Shown here: piece after piece, positions 1 to 7,008 of the stretch
How positions within the stretch are numbered: position 1 is the stretch's first letter
How the letters are laid out: every line of letters starts with the position of its first letter
NCBI RefSeq assembly: GCF_000308795.1
Contig: NZ_BAGK01000006.1
Span: forward strand, 1 to 32,524
Reading direction: 5' to 3'
DNA: 32,524 nucleotides
DNA from: Nocardia thailandica NBRC 100428
GTDB lineage: Bacteria; Actinomycetota; Actinomycetes; Mycobacteriales; Mycobacteriaceae
The notes under the pieces: generated by a model
The model's input: only the letters and a program-made list of their open reading frames with translations
What the model was told of the DNA's origin: nothing
The model's database searches: none
Translations under genes and position numbers: made by a program

Positions 1-30
1 GCGGCGCCCTCCCCGTGAGCCGGTGACGCA

Positions 31-65
31 CGACGGCGCCCCGCCGGGAGGGCGGGGCGCCGTCG
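31..65 (-). terminator. strong GC hairpin downstream of the SDR gene
   Basis: A perfect 15-bp inverted repeat (31-45 with 51-65, loop GGGAG) begins 15 bp beyond the stop codon of the minus-strand SDR gene. There is no U-tract, which is common for actinobacterial terminators. Its role as terminator is inferred from position and strength. Confidence 0.6.
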
Positions 66-79
66 CGCGTGTCGCGTGG

Positions 80-847
80 TTACCGCGGGGCCATGCGCAG
101 CGCGCCGTCCATGCGGATGGTCTCGCCGTTGAGGTAGTCGTGCTCGACGATGTCGACCGCCAGCTGGGCGTACTCGTCGGGGCGGCCGAGGCGCGACGGG
201 AACGGCACGCCGGCCTCGAGGCCCTTGCGGTACTCCTCGGTGACGCCGGCCAGCATCGGGGTGTCGATGATGCCGGGGGCGATGGTGTTCACGCGGATGC
301 CGAACTGCGCCAGGTCGCGCGCGGCCGGGACGGTCATGCCGTGCACGCCACCCTTGGACGCCGAGTAGGCGATCTGGCCGATCTGGCCCTCGAACGCGGC
401 GACCGAGGCGGTGTTGATGACGACGCCGCGCTGGCCGTACTCGTCCACGGGCTCGGTCTTGGCGATGGCGTCGGCGGCCAGGCGCATGACGTTGAAGGTG
501 CCGAGCAGGTTGACCGTGATGACGGTGCGGAACAGCTCCAGGTCGTGCGGGCCGTTCTTGGACAGGATGCGGCCCGCCCAGCCGACGCCGGCGCAGTTCA
601 CCACGATGCGCAGCGGCACGCCGGACTCGGTGATGGTCGCGATGGCCGCGGCGACCTCGTCGCCGTTGGTCACGTCGGCGGGCAGCAGGGTGACGCCCTC
701 GGGCACGTTGTCACCGGCGCGCTCGATCGACGACGGGATGTCGAGACCGAAGACGGTGGCGCCCAGGTCGGCCAGGCGCTTGGCGGTGGCGGCACCCAGG
801 CCGGATGCGCCTCCGGTGACGATGGCGGCGGAACCCGAAATCTCCAC
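80..847 (-). CDS. SDR-family NAD(P)-dependent dehydrogenase, 3-hydroxyacyl-CoA dehydrogenase-like
   Basis: Short-chain dehydrogenase/reductase of 255 residues. The N-terminal Rossmann motif reads TGGASGLGAAT, followed by the acidic residue of the NAD-preferring type (FGLDIP), the NCAG motif (VVNCAGVG), a catalytic Ser in NTASVAAFEG and the YSASKGG catalytic Tyr-Lys pair. The overall pattern resembles type-2 3-hydroxyacyl-CoA dehydrogenases (HSD17B10-like), which act in fatty-acid or branched-chain acyl-CoA oxidation; the exact substrate is not visible. The GTG start at 847 is chosen because GAGAGGA lies 5 nt upstream; the open frame reaches back to 895 without such a site. It is divergent from a TetR regulator that may control it. 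Confidence 0.9.
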   Translation of the reverse strand: MEISGSAAIVTGGASGLGAATAKRLADLGATVFGLDIPSSIERAGDNVPEGVTLLPADVTNGDEVAAAIATITESGVPLRIVVNCAGVGWAGRILSKNGPHDLELFRTVITVNLLGTFNVMRLAADAIAKTEPVDEYGQRGVVINTASVAAFEGQIGQIAYSASKGGVHGMTVPAARDLAQFGIRVNTIAPGIIDTPMLAGVTEEYRKGLEAGVPFPSRLGRPDEYAQLAVDIVEHDYLNGETIRMDGALRMAPR

Positions 848-874
848 GATGATCCTCTCGTTGTGACTGTCTTG

Positions 875-889
875 TTGGCGACTCGTCAA
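875..889. promoter_or_regulatory. candidate TetR operator between the divergent genes
   Basis: TTGGCGACTCGTCAA fits the symmetric pattern TTGnCGAnTCGnCAA. It sits 28 bp ahead of the SDR start, between the SDR gene and the TetR gene, and a TTGACG that could serve as the SDR -35 box lies inside it on the minus strand. That this is the TetR site is inferred from symmetry and position only. Confidence 0.35.
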
Positions 890-1005
890 TTGCACCTTAG
901 CCGGAATCGGAGGAGACTTCGATCACGGCCGTGCGCGGCTATCGCGCAGAATGGGTAAGGACTGCCTTTGATCCTGCCTCGATGAACCCCTCCGGAGCCA
1001 GACCG

Positions 1006-1644
1006 ATGACCGAATCGACCTCCCATCTGCGTCAGCTGCCGCGCGGACGGCACCGCCTGTCCCGCGAGGAAGTGGTGGCCTCGCAGCGTGAGCGCATTCT
1101 GGTCGCCATGGGGGAGGCGATGACCGAGGGCGGTTACGTGGGCACGCCGGTGGCGGCGATCCTCAAGCGGGCCGGGGTGTCGCGGGAGACCTTCTACGAG
1201 CAGTTCCGGTCCAAGGAGGAATGCTTCGAGGCCGCCTTCGACCGGGCCTCCGGCCTGCTGGCCGCCCGGCTCCAGGAGGTCTCCATCGACCCCTCCGAGC
1301 CGCCGCTGGACCGGCTCGACCACATCCTCGAGGCGTATCTGCGGCACCTGGTCGACGACCCCGCCGCGGCCCGGCTGTACCTGGTCGAGGTCTTCGCGGT
1401 AGGGCCCGCGGCCATCGCGGAGCGGATGGCGCTGCTGGAACGGTTCGTCGACGTGCTCGCCACCGTGCTCGGCGCGAGCACCCCCGAGCAGCGCTTCGCC
1501 TGCGAGATGCTCGCCTCGGGCATCGGCGGCATGGTCACCGGCCGGATCGCCGCCGAGGACCTGTCCGGGCTGCTGGCGCTGCGCGAACCCATCCTCGAGC
1601 TGGCTCGCCGCTCGGGCGCGCTGTTCGGGTCCGCGCTGACCTGA
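1006..1644 (+). CDS. TetR/AcrR-family transcriptional regulator
   Basis: A 212-residue one-domain regulator. The N-terminal helix-turn-helix covers roughly residues 28-73, with the typical TetR ending GVSRETFYEQFRSKEECF; the rest is a helical ligand-binding domain with no recognisable ligand. I chose the ATG at 1006 because GGAG sits 8 nt upstream; an in-frame ATG at 982 and the longer frame to 931 have no comparable site. It is divergent from the SDR dehydrogenase, so local control of that gene is the simplest reading. Its stop codon and that of the convergent exporter gene are only 4 bp apart and both overlap the palindrome CTGACCGGTCAG (1641-1652). Confidence 0.9.
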   Translation: MTESTSHLRQLPRGRHRLSREEVVASQRERILVAMGEAMTEGGYVGTPVAAILKRAGVSRETFYEQFRSKEECFEAAFDRASGLLAARLQEVSIDPSEPPLDRLDHILEAYLRHLVDDPAAARLYLVEVFAVGPAAIAERMALLERFVDVLATVLGASTPEQRFACEMLASGIGGMVTGRIAAEDLSGLLALREPILELARRSGALFGSALT

Positions 1645-1648
1645 CCGG

Positions 1649-2353
1649 TCAGGCGCCGACCTTCGCGGGTTCGGCCGCCGTGATCCGCCGGGCCCGCACC
1701 GCGAACACGGCGCCGAGCACCGCGGGCGGCAGCAGGGCGAGGGCGACCGCACCGAGCGTGCCGAGACCGGGTGCGAAGGCGTCGAGGGCGGTCTTGCCCG
1801 CGAAGAACAGGAACAGCAGGCCGGAGCAGAACGCGATGAGCCGCTCGGGAATGTGCCTGCCCGCCAGCTTGCCGACCGCGATGGCCAGCCCACCCGCGGC
1901 GACCATGCCCGCGACCGACCCGATCCACACCGCCAGCCAGTTGTTGCTCGAGGCCAGCGCCGCCGCGGCGAACATCGTGCGGTCGCCCAGCTCGGCCAGG
2001 GTGAACGCCGAGACGATCACCAGCAGCGCGTTGCGGGCCTTCGGGGCCGCGGGCGCATCGTCGTCGGCCTCCTCCGCCGGACCGGACGCCTCCCGCAGCG
2101 TCCACAGGCCGACCACGAGCAGCGTGAGCGCGGTGACGACGGCGATGGCGTCCGCGGGCAGCGCGGTGCCGAGGAAGTGGCCGACGCCGGCGGCGATGAG
2201 ATTGACGGCCACGCTCGCCAGGGTGATCCCGGACAGGACGACCCACCAGCGGTAACGCAGCGAGAAGGTCAGGGCCATCAGCTGGGATTTGTCACCCAGC
2301 TCGGCCAGGAAGAGCACGCCGAAACTCAGCGCGATCGTGGCGATCATCGACAT
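1649..2353 (-). CDS. TMEM165/GDT1 (UPF0016) family membrane protein, probable Mn2+ exporter
   Basis: A polytopic membrane protein of 234 residues with the two inverted repeats that define UPF0016. Each carries the signature ExGD(K/R)(S/T): ELGDKS at residues 18-23 and ELGDRT at 121-126. The halves are joined by an acidic, Ala/Pro-rich loop near residues 88-107. Bacterial members protect against excess manganese, and eukaryotic GDT1/TMEM165 transports Mn2+/Ca2+. The manganese riboswitch upstream supports Mn2+ export. The start is uncertain: ATG at 2353 has GGGAG only 3 nt away, while the in-frame ATG at 2347 has it at 9 nt and may be the real start. Confidence 0.9.
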   Translation of the reverse strand: MSMIATIALSFGVLFLAELGDKSQLMALTFSLRYRWWVVLSGITLASVAVNLIAAGVGHFLGTALPADAIAVVTALTLLVVGLWTLREASGPAEEADDDAPAAPKARNALLVIVSAFTLAELGDRTMFAAAALASSNNWLAVWIGSVAGMVAAGGLAIAVGKLAGRHIPERLIAFCSGLLFLFFAGKTALDAFAPGLGTLGAVALALLPPAVLGAVFAVRARRITAAEPAKVGA

Positions 2354-2373
2354 CAGCTCCCAGGGCTCCGGCC

Positions 2374-2410
2374 TGTCGGCTGAGAAACGAGGGGTGCGCT
2401 TCAGCCGACA
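2374..2410 (-). promoter_or_regulatory. hairpin between riboswitch and exporter start (possible expression platform)
   Basis: A perfect 10-bp stem (TGTCGGCTGA with TCAGCCGACA, 17-nt loop) lies between the aptamer and the ribosome binding site of the exporter gene. No U-run follows, so if it is the switching element it more likely controls translation or Rho access than intrinsic termination. This role is inferred. Confidence 0.45.
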
Positions 2411-2430
2411 ACACGACGGATCGGTTGTTC

Positions 2431-2530
2431 ACGGCCGAAGGTCTCGTCCACCGGTGGTGACCGGTTCGCGCAGCCGGATCGCGGGGGCGATCAGTATGTC
2501 GACTGGGCGATTGCGGGCTACTCCCCTTCG
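2431..2530 (-). promoter_or_regulatory. yybP-ykoY manganese riboswitch aptamer
   Basis: Read on the minus strand, the leader of the GDT1-type gene has the conserved blocks of the yybP-ykoY class in the right order: GGGGAGTAGC at the 5' side (2526 downward), the L1 motif GTCGACATAC (2503-2494), and the L3/3' block GACGAGACCTTCGGCC (2448-2433). In characterised members L1 and L3 dock and bind Mn2+, switching on exporter genes. About 80 nt separate the aptamer from the start codon. The motif match was made by eye; a covariance-model search would settle it. Confidence 0.85.
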
Positions 2531-2692
2531 CTGCGACCCAGCCTAGCCCGATCGCCGCCGGTTTGCCAATTCTCTGTAAGCCAAATCGCAAAGGCGGCAA
2601 GAAGTTTGGCGAACCCGGCGGCAATGTTCGGTGACCCGTAGGAATGTGGTCCGGCCGGCCGTGGCGGCCGGGTTTGCCCGGCCTTCGCCCGG

Positions 2693-3217
2693 CTACGCGG
2701 CGAGCAGCATCGCCAGGACCGCCGTGTCCGGATCGCTGATCGGGTCCAGTCCGACCCGGCTCACCAGCGAGGTCACCGTCCCGTCGAGTTCGGCCTCCGC
2801 CCACGCCGCCCGGTGCTCGAGCCCCAGGTGCGGCACCCCAGGCAGCAGCACGCACCCCGACGCCGCGCCCGCGCATTCGGGCAGGGTGGGCCGGGTCTCG
2901 GACGGGGGATGCAGCATCAGCAGCGCCGGCGGCACGTGGTCGGCGAACCGGCCCGGCTCCAGCGCCTGCTCGCCCAGGATCGGGCCCTCGGCGACGACCA
3001 GCCCCACCGTGCCCGGCTCCGGATCGTCGGGCAGCTCCTCGCGGACGCCGAAGACCGTGGACGTCAGCAGCAGGCCCGGCATCGAGGCCACCCGAACCGC
3101 GAGCACGAGCACCTGCGCCCATTCCTTGGTGGTGTCCGGCCACCGGCCCGACACCACGAAACCCCGCAACTGTCCCCGTGCCTGGAACGGCGTGATGCCG
3201 ATCGGTCCCTGGATCAT
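2693..3217 (-). CDS. hypothetical protein downstream of sodA
   Basis: A 174-residue protein I do not recognise; no signal peptide or membrane segment is evident. It starts MIQGPIGITPFQARG, has a central hydrophobic beta-like stretch (VLVLAVRVASMPGLLLTST) and ends in a hydrophobic tail (AVLAMLLAA). The start at 3217 is well supported by GGGAGG 5 nt upstream; the open frame to 3298 looks non-coding. In M. tuberculosis the gene after sodA in the same direction (Rv3847) encodes a hypothetical protein of similar size, so it may be its orthologue, but that was not tested. The intrinsic terminator at 3329-3359 suggests a separate transcription unit from sodA. Confidence 0.7.
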   Translation of the reverse strand: MIQGPIGITPFQARGQLRGFVVSGRWPDTTKEWAQVLVLAVRVASMPGLLLTSTVFGVREELPDDPEPGTVGLVVAEGPILGEQALEPGRFADHVPPALLMLHPPSETRPTLPECAGAASGCVLLPGVPHLGLEHRAAWAEAELDGTVTSLVSRVGLDPISDPDTAVLAMLLAA

Positions 3218-3328
3218 GATGGCCTCCCGTGTGTCACCCGGGGGCGGCGTTGCCCGTCCTCTACGTATGACAGGAATAGCCGGAAAACCATCTGGCACAC
3301 AAGTACCAAAGAGTGCTAGATGGACACG

Positions 3329-3359
3329 AAAAAGGGCACACCGCGAACGATGTGCCCTT
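3329..3359 (-). terminator. intrinsic terminator for leftward transcription from sodA
   Basis: On the minus strand AAGGGCACA pairs with TGTGCCCTT (9 bp, 10-nt loop) and runs straight into TTTTT. This is the only hairpin with a clean U-tract that I saw in the window. It lies beyond the tandem repeat and before the 174-residue gene, so a sodA transcript reaching it would carry the whole repeat in its 3' end. Confidence 0.75.
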
Positions 3360-3408
3360 CAGCTGTGGTGTCGCGAATGCGACAACCAAAGCAGGTGCGG
3401 TCCGCCCC

Positions 3409-3696
3409 GGGAAAGCGACCCACACGGTTGCGGCCGCCCCGGAAACGAGACCCACACGGTTGCGGCCGCCCCGGAAACGAGACCCACACGGTTGCGGCCG
3501 CCCCGGAAACGAGACCCACACGGTTGCGGCCGCCCCGGAAACGAGACCCACACGGTTGCGGCCGCCCCGGAAACGAGACCCACACGGTTGCGGCCGCCCC
3601 GGAAACGAGACCCACACGGTTGCGGCCGCCCCGGAAACGAGACCCACACGGTTGCGGCCGCCCCGGAAACGAGACCCACACGGTCTCGGCCGCCCC
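3409..3696. repeat. tandem array of nine 32-bp units (minisatellite)
   Basis: Nine head-to-tail copies of a 32-bp unit with no spacers. The unit runs GGAAACGAGACCCACACG followed by GTTGCGGCCGCCCC. Copies 2-8 (3441-3664) are identical; copy 1 (3409-3440) differs at its left end (GGGAAAGCGACC) and copy 9 (3665-3696) has GTCTCGG in place of GTTGCGG. Because 32 is not a multiple of three the array stays open in several frames on both strands; those frames are artefacts. It lies in the 580-bp gap between sodA and the following gene. Confidence 0.97.
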
Positions 3697-3753
3697 GGCG
3701 CCGGGGACCGAGACGTCACGCCGAAGGCGCAGTATCGGTCCCCGGCGCCGGGG
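3693..3753 (-). repeat. 19-bp perfect inverted repeat at the edge of the tandem array
   Basis: CCCCGGCGCCGGGGACCGA at 3693-3711 is exactly inverted at 3735-3753, with a 23-nt loop. It overlaps the last copy of the array and lies 45 bp past the sodA stop codon. Each arm also contains the 14-bp palindrome CCCCGGCGCCGGGG. It could be a Rho-independent-like terminator without a U-tract, or an RNA stabiliser; which one is not decided by the sequence. Confidence 0.7.
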
Positions 3754-3797
3754 TTACGAGGCCGAAACCCGCGGCGCCAGCCGCAACGGACAGAGCC

Positions 3798-4421
3798 CTA
3801 TCCGAAGATGAGCCCCTTGCCCTGCGACACGGCGCGGGCGAAGCGGTCCTGCACGTCGGCCCAGTTGACGACGTTCCAGAACGCGGTCACGTAGTCGGCC
3901 TTGACGTTCTTGTACTGCAGGTAGAAGGCGTGCTCCCACATGTCGACCTGCAGCAGCGGGATGATGCCGATCGGCACGTTGGCCTGCTGGTCGTACAGCT
4001 GGAAGGTCAGCAGCTTCTGGCCGAGGGTGTCGTAGCCGAGGACGGCCCAGCCGGAGCCCTGCAGGCCGTTCGCGGCCGCGGTGAACTGCGCGCGGAACTT
4101 GTCGAACGAACCGAACTGGTCGTCGATCGCGGCGGCCAGCTCGCCGACCGGCTTGTCGCCACCGTTGGGGGAGAGGTTCTTCCACCAGATGGAGTGGTTG
4201 GTGTGGCCACCGAGGTGGAACGCCAGGTTCTTCTCGTTCAGGAAGATGGCGGCGTGGTCGCCGGCCTCGCGGGCGGCTTCCAGCTTCTCCAGCGCGGCGT
4301 TGGCGCCCGCGACGTAGGCGGCGTGGTGCTTCGAGTGGTGAATCTCGTTGATCTGCCCGGAGATGTGGGGCTCCAGGGCGCTGTAGTCGTAATCCAGATC
4401 CGGCAGCGTGTACTCGGCCAC
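3798..4421 (-). CDS. sodA: superoxide dismutase, predicted manganese form
   Basis: A 207-residue Fe/Mn-family superoxide dismutase that converts superoxide to O2 and H2O2. It aligns over its full length with mycobacterial SodA from memory. Metal ligands are His28 (EIHHSKHH), His76 (GHTNHSIWW), Asp160 and His164 (DMWEHAFY). Residue 145 is Gln (YDQQ), as in Mn-dependent relatives, whereas the M. tuberculosis iron enzyme has His145; I therefore predict Mn use. The GTG at 4421 opens the conserved (M)[10 protein letters not shown] start and has AGGA/GGGA sequences 4-10 nt upstream. No signal peptide is present, as in mycobacterial SodA, which is exported by other routes. Confidence 0.97.
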   Translation of the reverse strand: MAEYTLPDLDYDYSALEPHISGQINEIHHSKHHAAYVAGANAALEKLEAAREAGDHAAIFLNEKNLAFHLGGHTNHSIWWKNLSPNGGDKPVGELAAAIDDQFGSFDKFRAQFTAAANGLQGSGWAVLGYDTLGQKLLTFQLYDQQANVPIGIIPLLQVDMWEHAFYLQYKNVKADYVTAFWNVVNWADVQDRFARAVSQGKGLIFG

Positions 4422-4444
4422 GTTGTCCCTTTCCTGTGTCGGGT

Positions 4445-4475
4445 GAGTGTGCACCCATCCTCATCGAGCACACTC
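4445..4475. promoter_or_regulatory. inverted repeat upstream of sodA
   Basis: GAGTGTGC (4445-4452) and GCACACTC (4468-4475) form a perfect 8-bp inverted repeat with a 15-bp spacer, 24-54 bp ahead of the sodA start codon. It could be an operator or a leader hairpin. No known regulator motif was recognised in it. Confidence 0.4.
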
Positions 4476-4581
4476 TCAACCATCATTCGTACACCCGATC
4501 GGTCCAACCGAGGACGTGTGCCCCCGCATTCCTGATCGAATCAGCGCGCGCCGAAGTCCGGGTCCCGGAGGATCCGGCCGA

Positions 4582-5196
4582 TCACAGCGGCGGCGCGATG
4601 TCCGCCTTCATCGCGCGGGCCTCGCCGCGCGCGTGGGCGTCCCACCAGCGGCGTCCGCCCGCGATGAACTCGGGCAGCGCGATCTCGGCGCCGGAGCGGT
4701 CGGTGACGGTGATTCGGTCGAACCAGACGCGCACGTCGAGTTCGCGCGGGTCGATGCCCTCCTCCTGGGAGAACTCGATGACGTGGGCGGCGATCCGCTG
4801 GTCGAGCACCGTGTCGAAGCTGAGCAGTTCGCTCCACAGTGTCCAGCCGCTGTCGTCGAGGTCGACGAACTCCCAGCCGTGCAGGCCGCCGCCGCCGAAG
4901 CTGCGGATGGCCTCGTCGAGCTGTTCGAGGGTCAACGGGAGGACCTTGGCGTCGATGTCGTCCCAGCGCTGGATGCGCAGCGAGGCGGCGACGCGGGTGA
5001 CTCCGGTGAAGGTGAGCGTGACGGTGGTGTCGGTCGGCGCGGGCCCGTGCTCCTCCGGGAGGGTCAGTACCTCCAGGGTGAGCCGGATCTGCCGCGCTGT
5101 GATGTCGACCTCGGCGCCGTGGCAGGTCGATTCGGACAAAGCGGTGTTCAGGCCGGTGATGTCGAAACTGTCGAGTAGCCCCCTGCTCTGGTTCAT
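4582..5196 (-). CDS. hypothetical protein upstream of sodA
   Basis: A 204-residue soluble protein I do not recognise. It is rich in acidic residues and alternating beta-like stretches (VTLTFTGVTRVAASLRIQRWDD; VRVWFDRITVTD), has two Trp-rich spots (WTLWSEL; RRWWDAHARG) and no signal peptide or membrane segment. The ATG at 5196 fits a leaderless transcript: TAGCCT lies exactly 6 nt upstream (5203-5208). It shares direction with sodA but is separated from it by 160 bp containing sodA promoter material. The composition matches the neighbours, so there is no sign of recent transfer. Function unknown. Confidence 0.75.
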   Translation of the reverse strand: MNQSRGLLDSFDITGLNTALSESTCHGAEVDITARQIRLTLEVLTLPEEHGPAPTDTTVTLTFTGVTRVAASLRIQRWDDIDAKVLPLTLEQLDEAIRSFGGGGLHGWEFVDLDDSGWTLWSELLSFDTVLDQRIAAHVIEFSQEEGIDPRELDVRVWFDRITVTDRSGAEIALPEFIAGGRRWWDAHARGEARAMKADIAPPL

Positions 5197-5303
5197 GCGT
5201 TCAGGCTACCGATCCGCCGCCCAGATGGCGGGATTTCTGATTCTCCGCAAGTTCCTCATTTTTTATGGAACCGAAGGCGGCCGAGCGGCGTCCAAGTAGA
5301 TGT

Positions 5304-5397
5304 CGGGTTCGGTGGGGAGACCGAAAACCGATGTCAGCGGGCGGTGCGCGCTCCGGGATTGCATGGAGGGGAGTCCCGGATCGTTCGCCGCCCGCTG
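5304..5397 (-). ncRNA. possible small RNA with two CUCCCC loops in the 367-bp gap
   Basis: The gap 5197-5563 between divergent genes contains a nested structure. An outer 10-bp stem (CAGCGGGCGG, 5335-5344 with 5388-5397) encloses an inner 7-bp stem (5352-5358 with 5374-5380). A second hairpin follows (5308-5313 with 5320-5325). Read on the minus strand, both loops begin with CTCCCC directly after the stem, so they could pair with GGGGAG ribosome binding sites. A TATCCT box at 5458-5453 could be its promoter. No U-tract follows and I do not recognise a named family; the 6C RNA has C-rich loops but longer C-runs. The strand is inferred. The rest of the gap shows nothing beyond gene promoters. 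Confidence 0.3.
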
Positions 5398-5563
5398 TGT
5401 CACGTTCCGCGCGGCATCGCCCGGGCGGCCGGCGTGCGCGCTCGTGTGCTGAAGGATAGCTGACCGGTGTGGATCGAACTGTGGAATCTGTGGATAACCG
5501 GGATCCATCCCCAGACCGCGCACACGCTCCCCGGTGACCGGGGTCGCATGGCAGGATCGAATC

Positions 5564-5920
5564 GTGAGCTCCGATGTCCCGACGGTGCCGGTGGGTGAGG
5601 TGCCCGCCGTGTTCGACCACGCCGACCCGCCGCCCTCGGCGCTGCTCCTCGACGTGCGCGAGGCCGACGAGTGGGACCTGGGACACGCTCCCGGCGCCGT
5701 CCACATCCCGATGGTCGACGTGCCCGCGCGCATCGACGAGCTCGACTTCGACGCCGACCTGTATGTCGTGTGTCGGCAGGGCGGCAGATCCATCGAGGTC
5801 GTGAAGTACCTGGAGCACATCGGGCGCGAGGCGTTCCACGTCTCGGGAAGAATGGTGGCCTGGCAGAAGGCGGGCCGCCCGGTGGTCGCCGACGGTGACC
5901 ACGAGGCCAAGATCTACTAG
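5564..5920 (+). CDS. rhodanese-like domain protein
   Basis: A single-domain rhodanese of 118 residues. It has the LLDVRE motif (Asp30-Val-Arg-Glu), the GHAPGAVHIPM motif, and the active-site loop C70-RQGGRS whose cysteine would carry a persulfide. Such proteins transfer or carry sulfane sulfur in the cytoplasm; the acceptor is unknown. The GTG at 5564 is preferred: CAGGAT lies 6 nt ahead, matching the leaderless -10 spacing of this window, although AGGA could also act as a ribosome binding site. An ATG at 5534 in the same frame is less likely. The next gene starts 17 bp later, so the two are probably co-transcribed. Confidence 0.9.
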   Translation: MSSDVPTVPVGEVPAVFDHADPPPSALLLDVREADEWDLGHAPGAVHIPMVDVPARIDELDFDADLYVVCRQGGRSIEVVKYLEHIGREAFHVSGRMVAWQKAGRPVVADGDHEAKIY

Positions 5921-5937
5921 CCGGAACGGGGTGGCGG

Positions 5938-7008
5938 GTGAGTTCTGTGGTGCAGCCGTGTGCGCGCTGCGGCGCGCGATGGGCGGTCCAGGGCGCCCCG
6001 ATGCACTGGTGCCCGCGGTGCCGCGGTGTGTTGCTGTCACCGGGCCCGGTCGACGCGCCGCCGGAGCGCCGTAACTATCGGTGGGTCGCCCGCAGGCCCG
6101 ACCACCGCACCCGCCGCAGCGCCGCGACCACCCGGGTGACCGCGCCGCGCACCCCGACCCCGCGCTACACGCTGCTCCCGCAGTGGGGCCTGCGCGATGT
6201 CCCGCCGCCGGTGCCCGTCGCCCCGGTGTTGCCCTTCGACCGGTTCACCGCCCGGCGCGACCGCCTGCTGCTGCTCACCGTCGCGATGTTCGGGGTGGCG
6301 AGCCTGGCCGAGTACGGCCGGTATCTGATCCTGCTGCGCAACCGGACGAAGCTGATTCCGCAGTGGCTGCTGTGGTTCTCCGACGCGACGGTCTGGCTCT
6401 TCGGCGTCCTCGCCCCGCTCTGCGCGCTCGGCGCGGCGCTCGCGCTGACCGGCTGGCTCCTCCGCGCCCGCCGGGCGGCCTACGCCGCGCGCGGCGAGCG
6501 TGACCCGCGGTCGATGTGGTCCCAGGTGCTCGGCTGTCTCGTGCCCGTCGCGAACCTGCTGTGGCCGGGGGTGTTCCTCACCGAACTGCTCGGCGACCGG
6601 CCGGACCCGCGTACCCAGCGCACCGTCCGGATCTGGTGGGGGCTGTGGCTGGTCAGCGGTCTTTTCGTCGCGCTGTCGCTGCTGTGGCGGCCCGCGGGCA
6701 CCCTGCAGGCCGAGGCGGACGGGGTGTCCTTCAGCGCCTTCACCGACCTGTGGGCCGCCGGGTTCGCGCTGTTCACGCTCTACACCGTCCGCATGATCGA
6801 AGGCCGCGACCTGCGCGGCACCGCGCGGTCGGCGCATCGCTGGGTGGTCGGCGCGGACCCGGTCCCGGAGGTGATCGCCGCGGTGACCCCGGGAACGACC
6901 GAGCCCGCCGCCACGATTGAACGCGCGAATTCCCCGGAAAAAGGTGAGAATGCCGGGGCCGAGCACGGTCGGGCCGACCGTGAGCAGGAGGAGGTTGTGG
7001 CCAAGTGA
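5938..7008 (+). CDS. DUF4328 family membrane protein with N-terminal zinc ribbon
   Basis: A 356-residue membrane protein. The N-terminus has a CxxC...CxxC zinc ribbon (CARCGARW, then WCPRCRG), followed by a basic Pro/Arg-rich linker and about five hydrophobic segments, near residues 109-132, 150-175, 192-215, 230-250 and 265-287. The C-terminus is a charged soluble tail. This layout matches DUF4328 proteins of mycobacteria and nocardiae (Rv3843c occupies the same place beside glpQ in M. tuberculosis, from memory). No enzyme motif is visible and function is unknown. The GTG start at 5938 follows the rhodanese gene by 17 bp; the stop overlaps the glpQ start by 4 bp, so they form one operon. Confidence 0.85.
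   Translation: MSSVVQPCARCGARWAVQGAPMHWCPRCRGVLLSPGPVDAPPERRNYRWVARRPDHRTRRSAATTRVTAPRTPTPRYTLLPQWGLRDVPPPVPVAPVLPFDRFTARRDRLLLLTVAMFGVASLAEYGRYLILLRNRTKLIPQWLLWFSDATVWLFGVLAPLCALGAALALTGWLLRARRAAYAARGERDPRSMWSQVLGCLVPVANLLWPGVFLTELLGDRPDPRTQRTVRIWWGLWLVSGLFVALSLLWRPAGTLQAEADGVSFSAFTDLWAAGFALFTLYTVRMIEGRDLRGTARSAHRWVVGADPVPEVIAAVTPGTTEPAATIERANSPEKGENAGAEHGRADREQEEVVAK

Noticed and set aside
1641..1652. CTGACCGGTCAG palindrome as an operator
   Set aside because: It lies over two convergent stop codons, where an operator is not expected; likely coincidental.
3409..3696. CRISPR array
   Set aside because: The 32-bp repeats are directly adjacent with no spacers and no cas genes are nearby; it is a tandem repeat.
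3261..3894. Repeat-encoded proteins (for example RPTRLRPPRKRDPHGCG or FPGRPQPCGSRFRGGRN)
   Set aside because: The unit length is not a multiple of three, so all frames cycle through the same sequence; no start or ribosome binding site supports coding.
5201..6040. 279-residue minus-strand frame across the 5.2-5.6 kb gap
   Set aside because: It runs antisense through the rhodanese gene and lacks a plausible start or domain; the gap is better explained as promoters and structured sequence.
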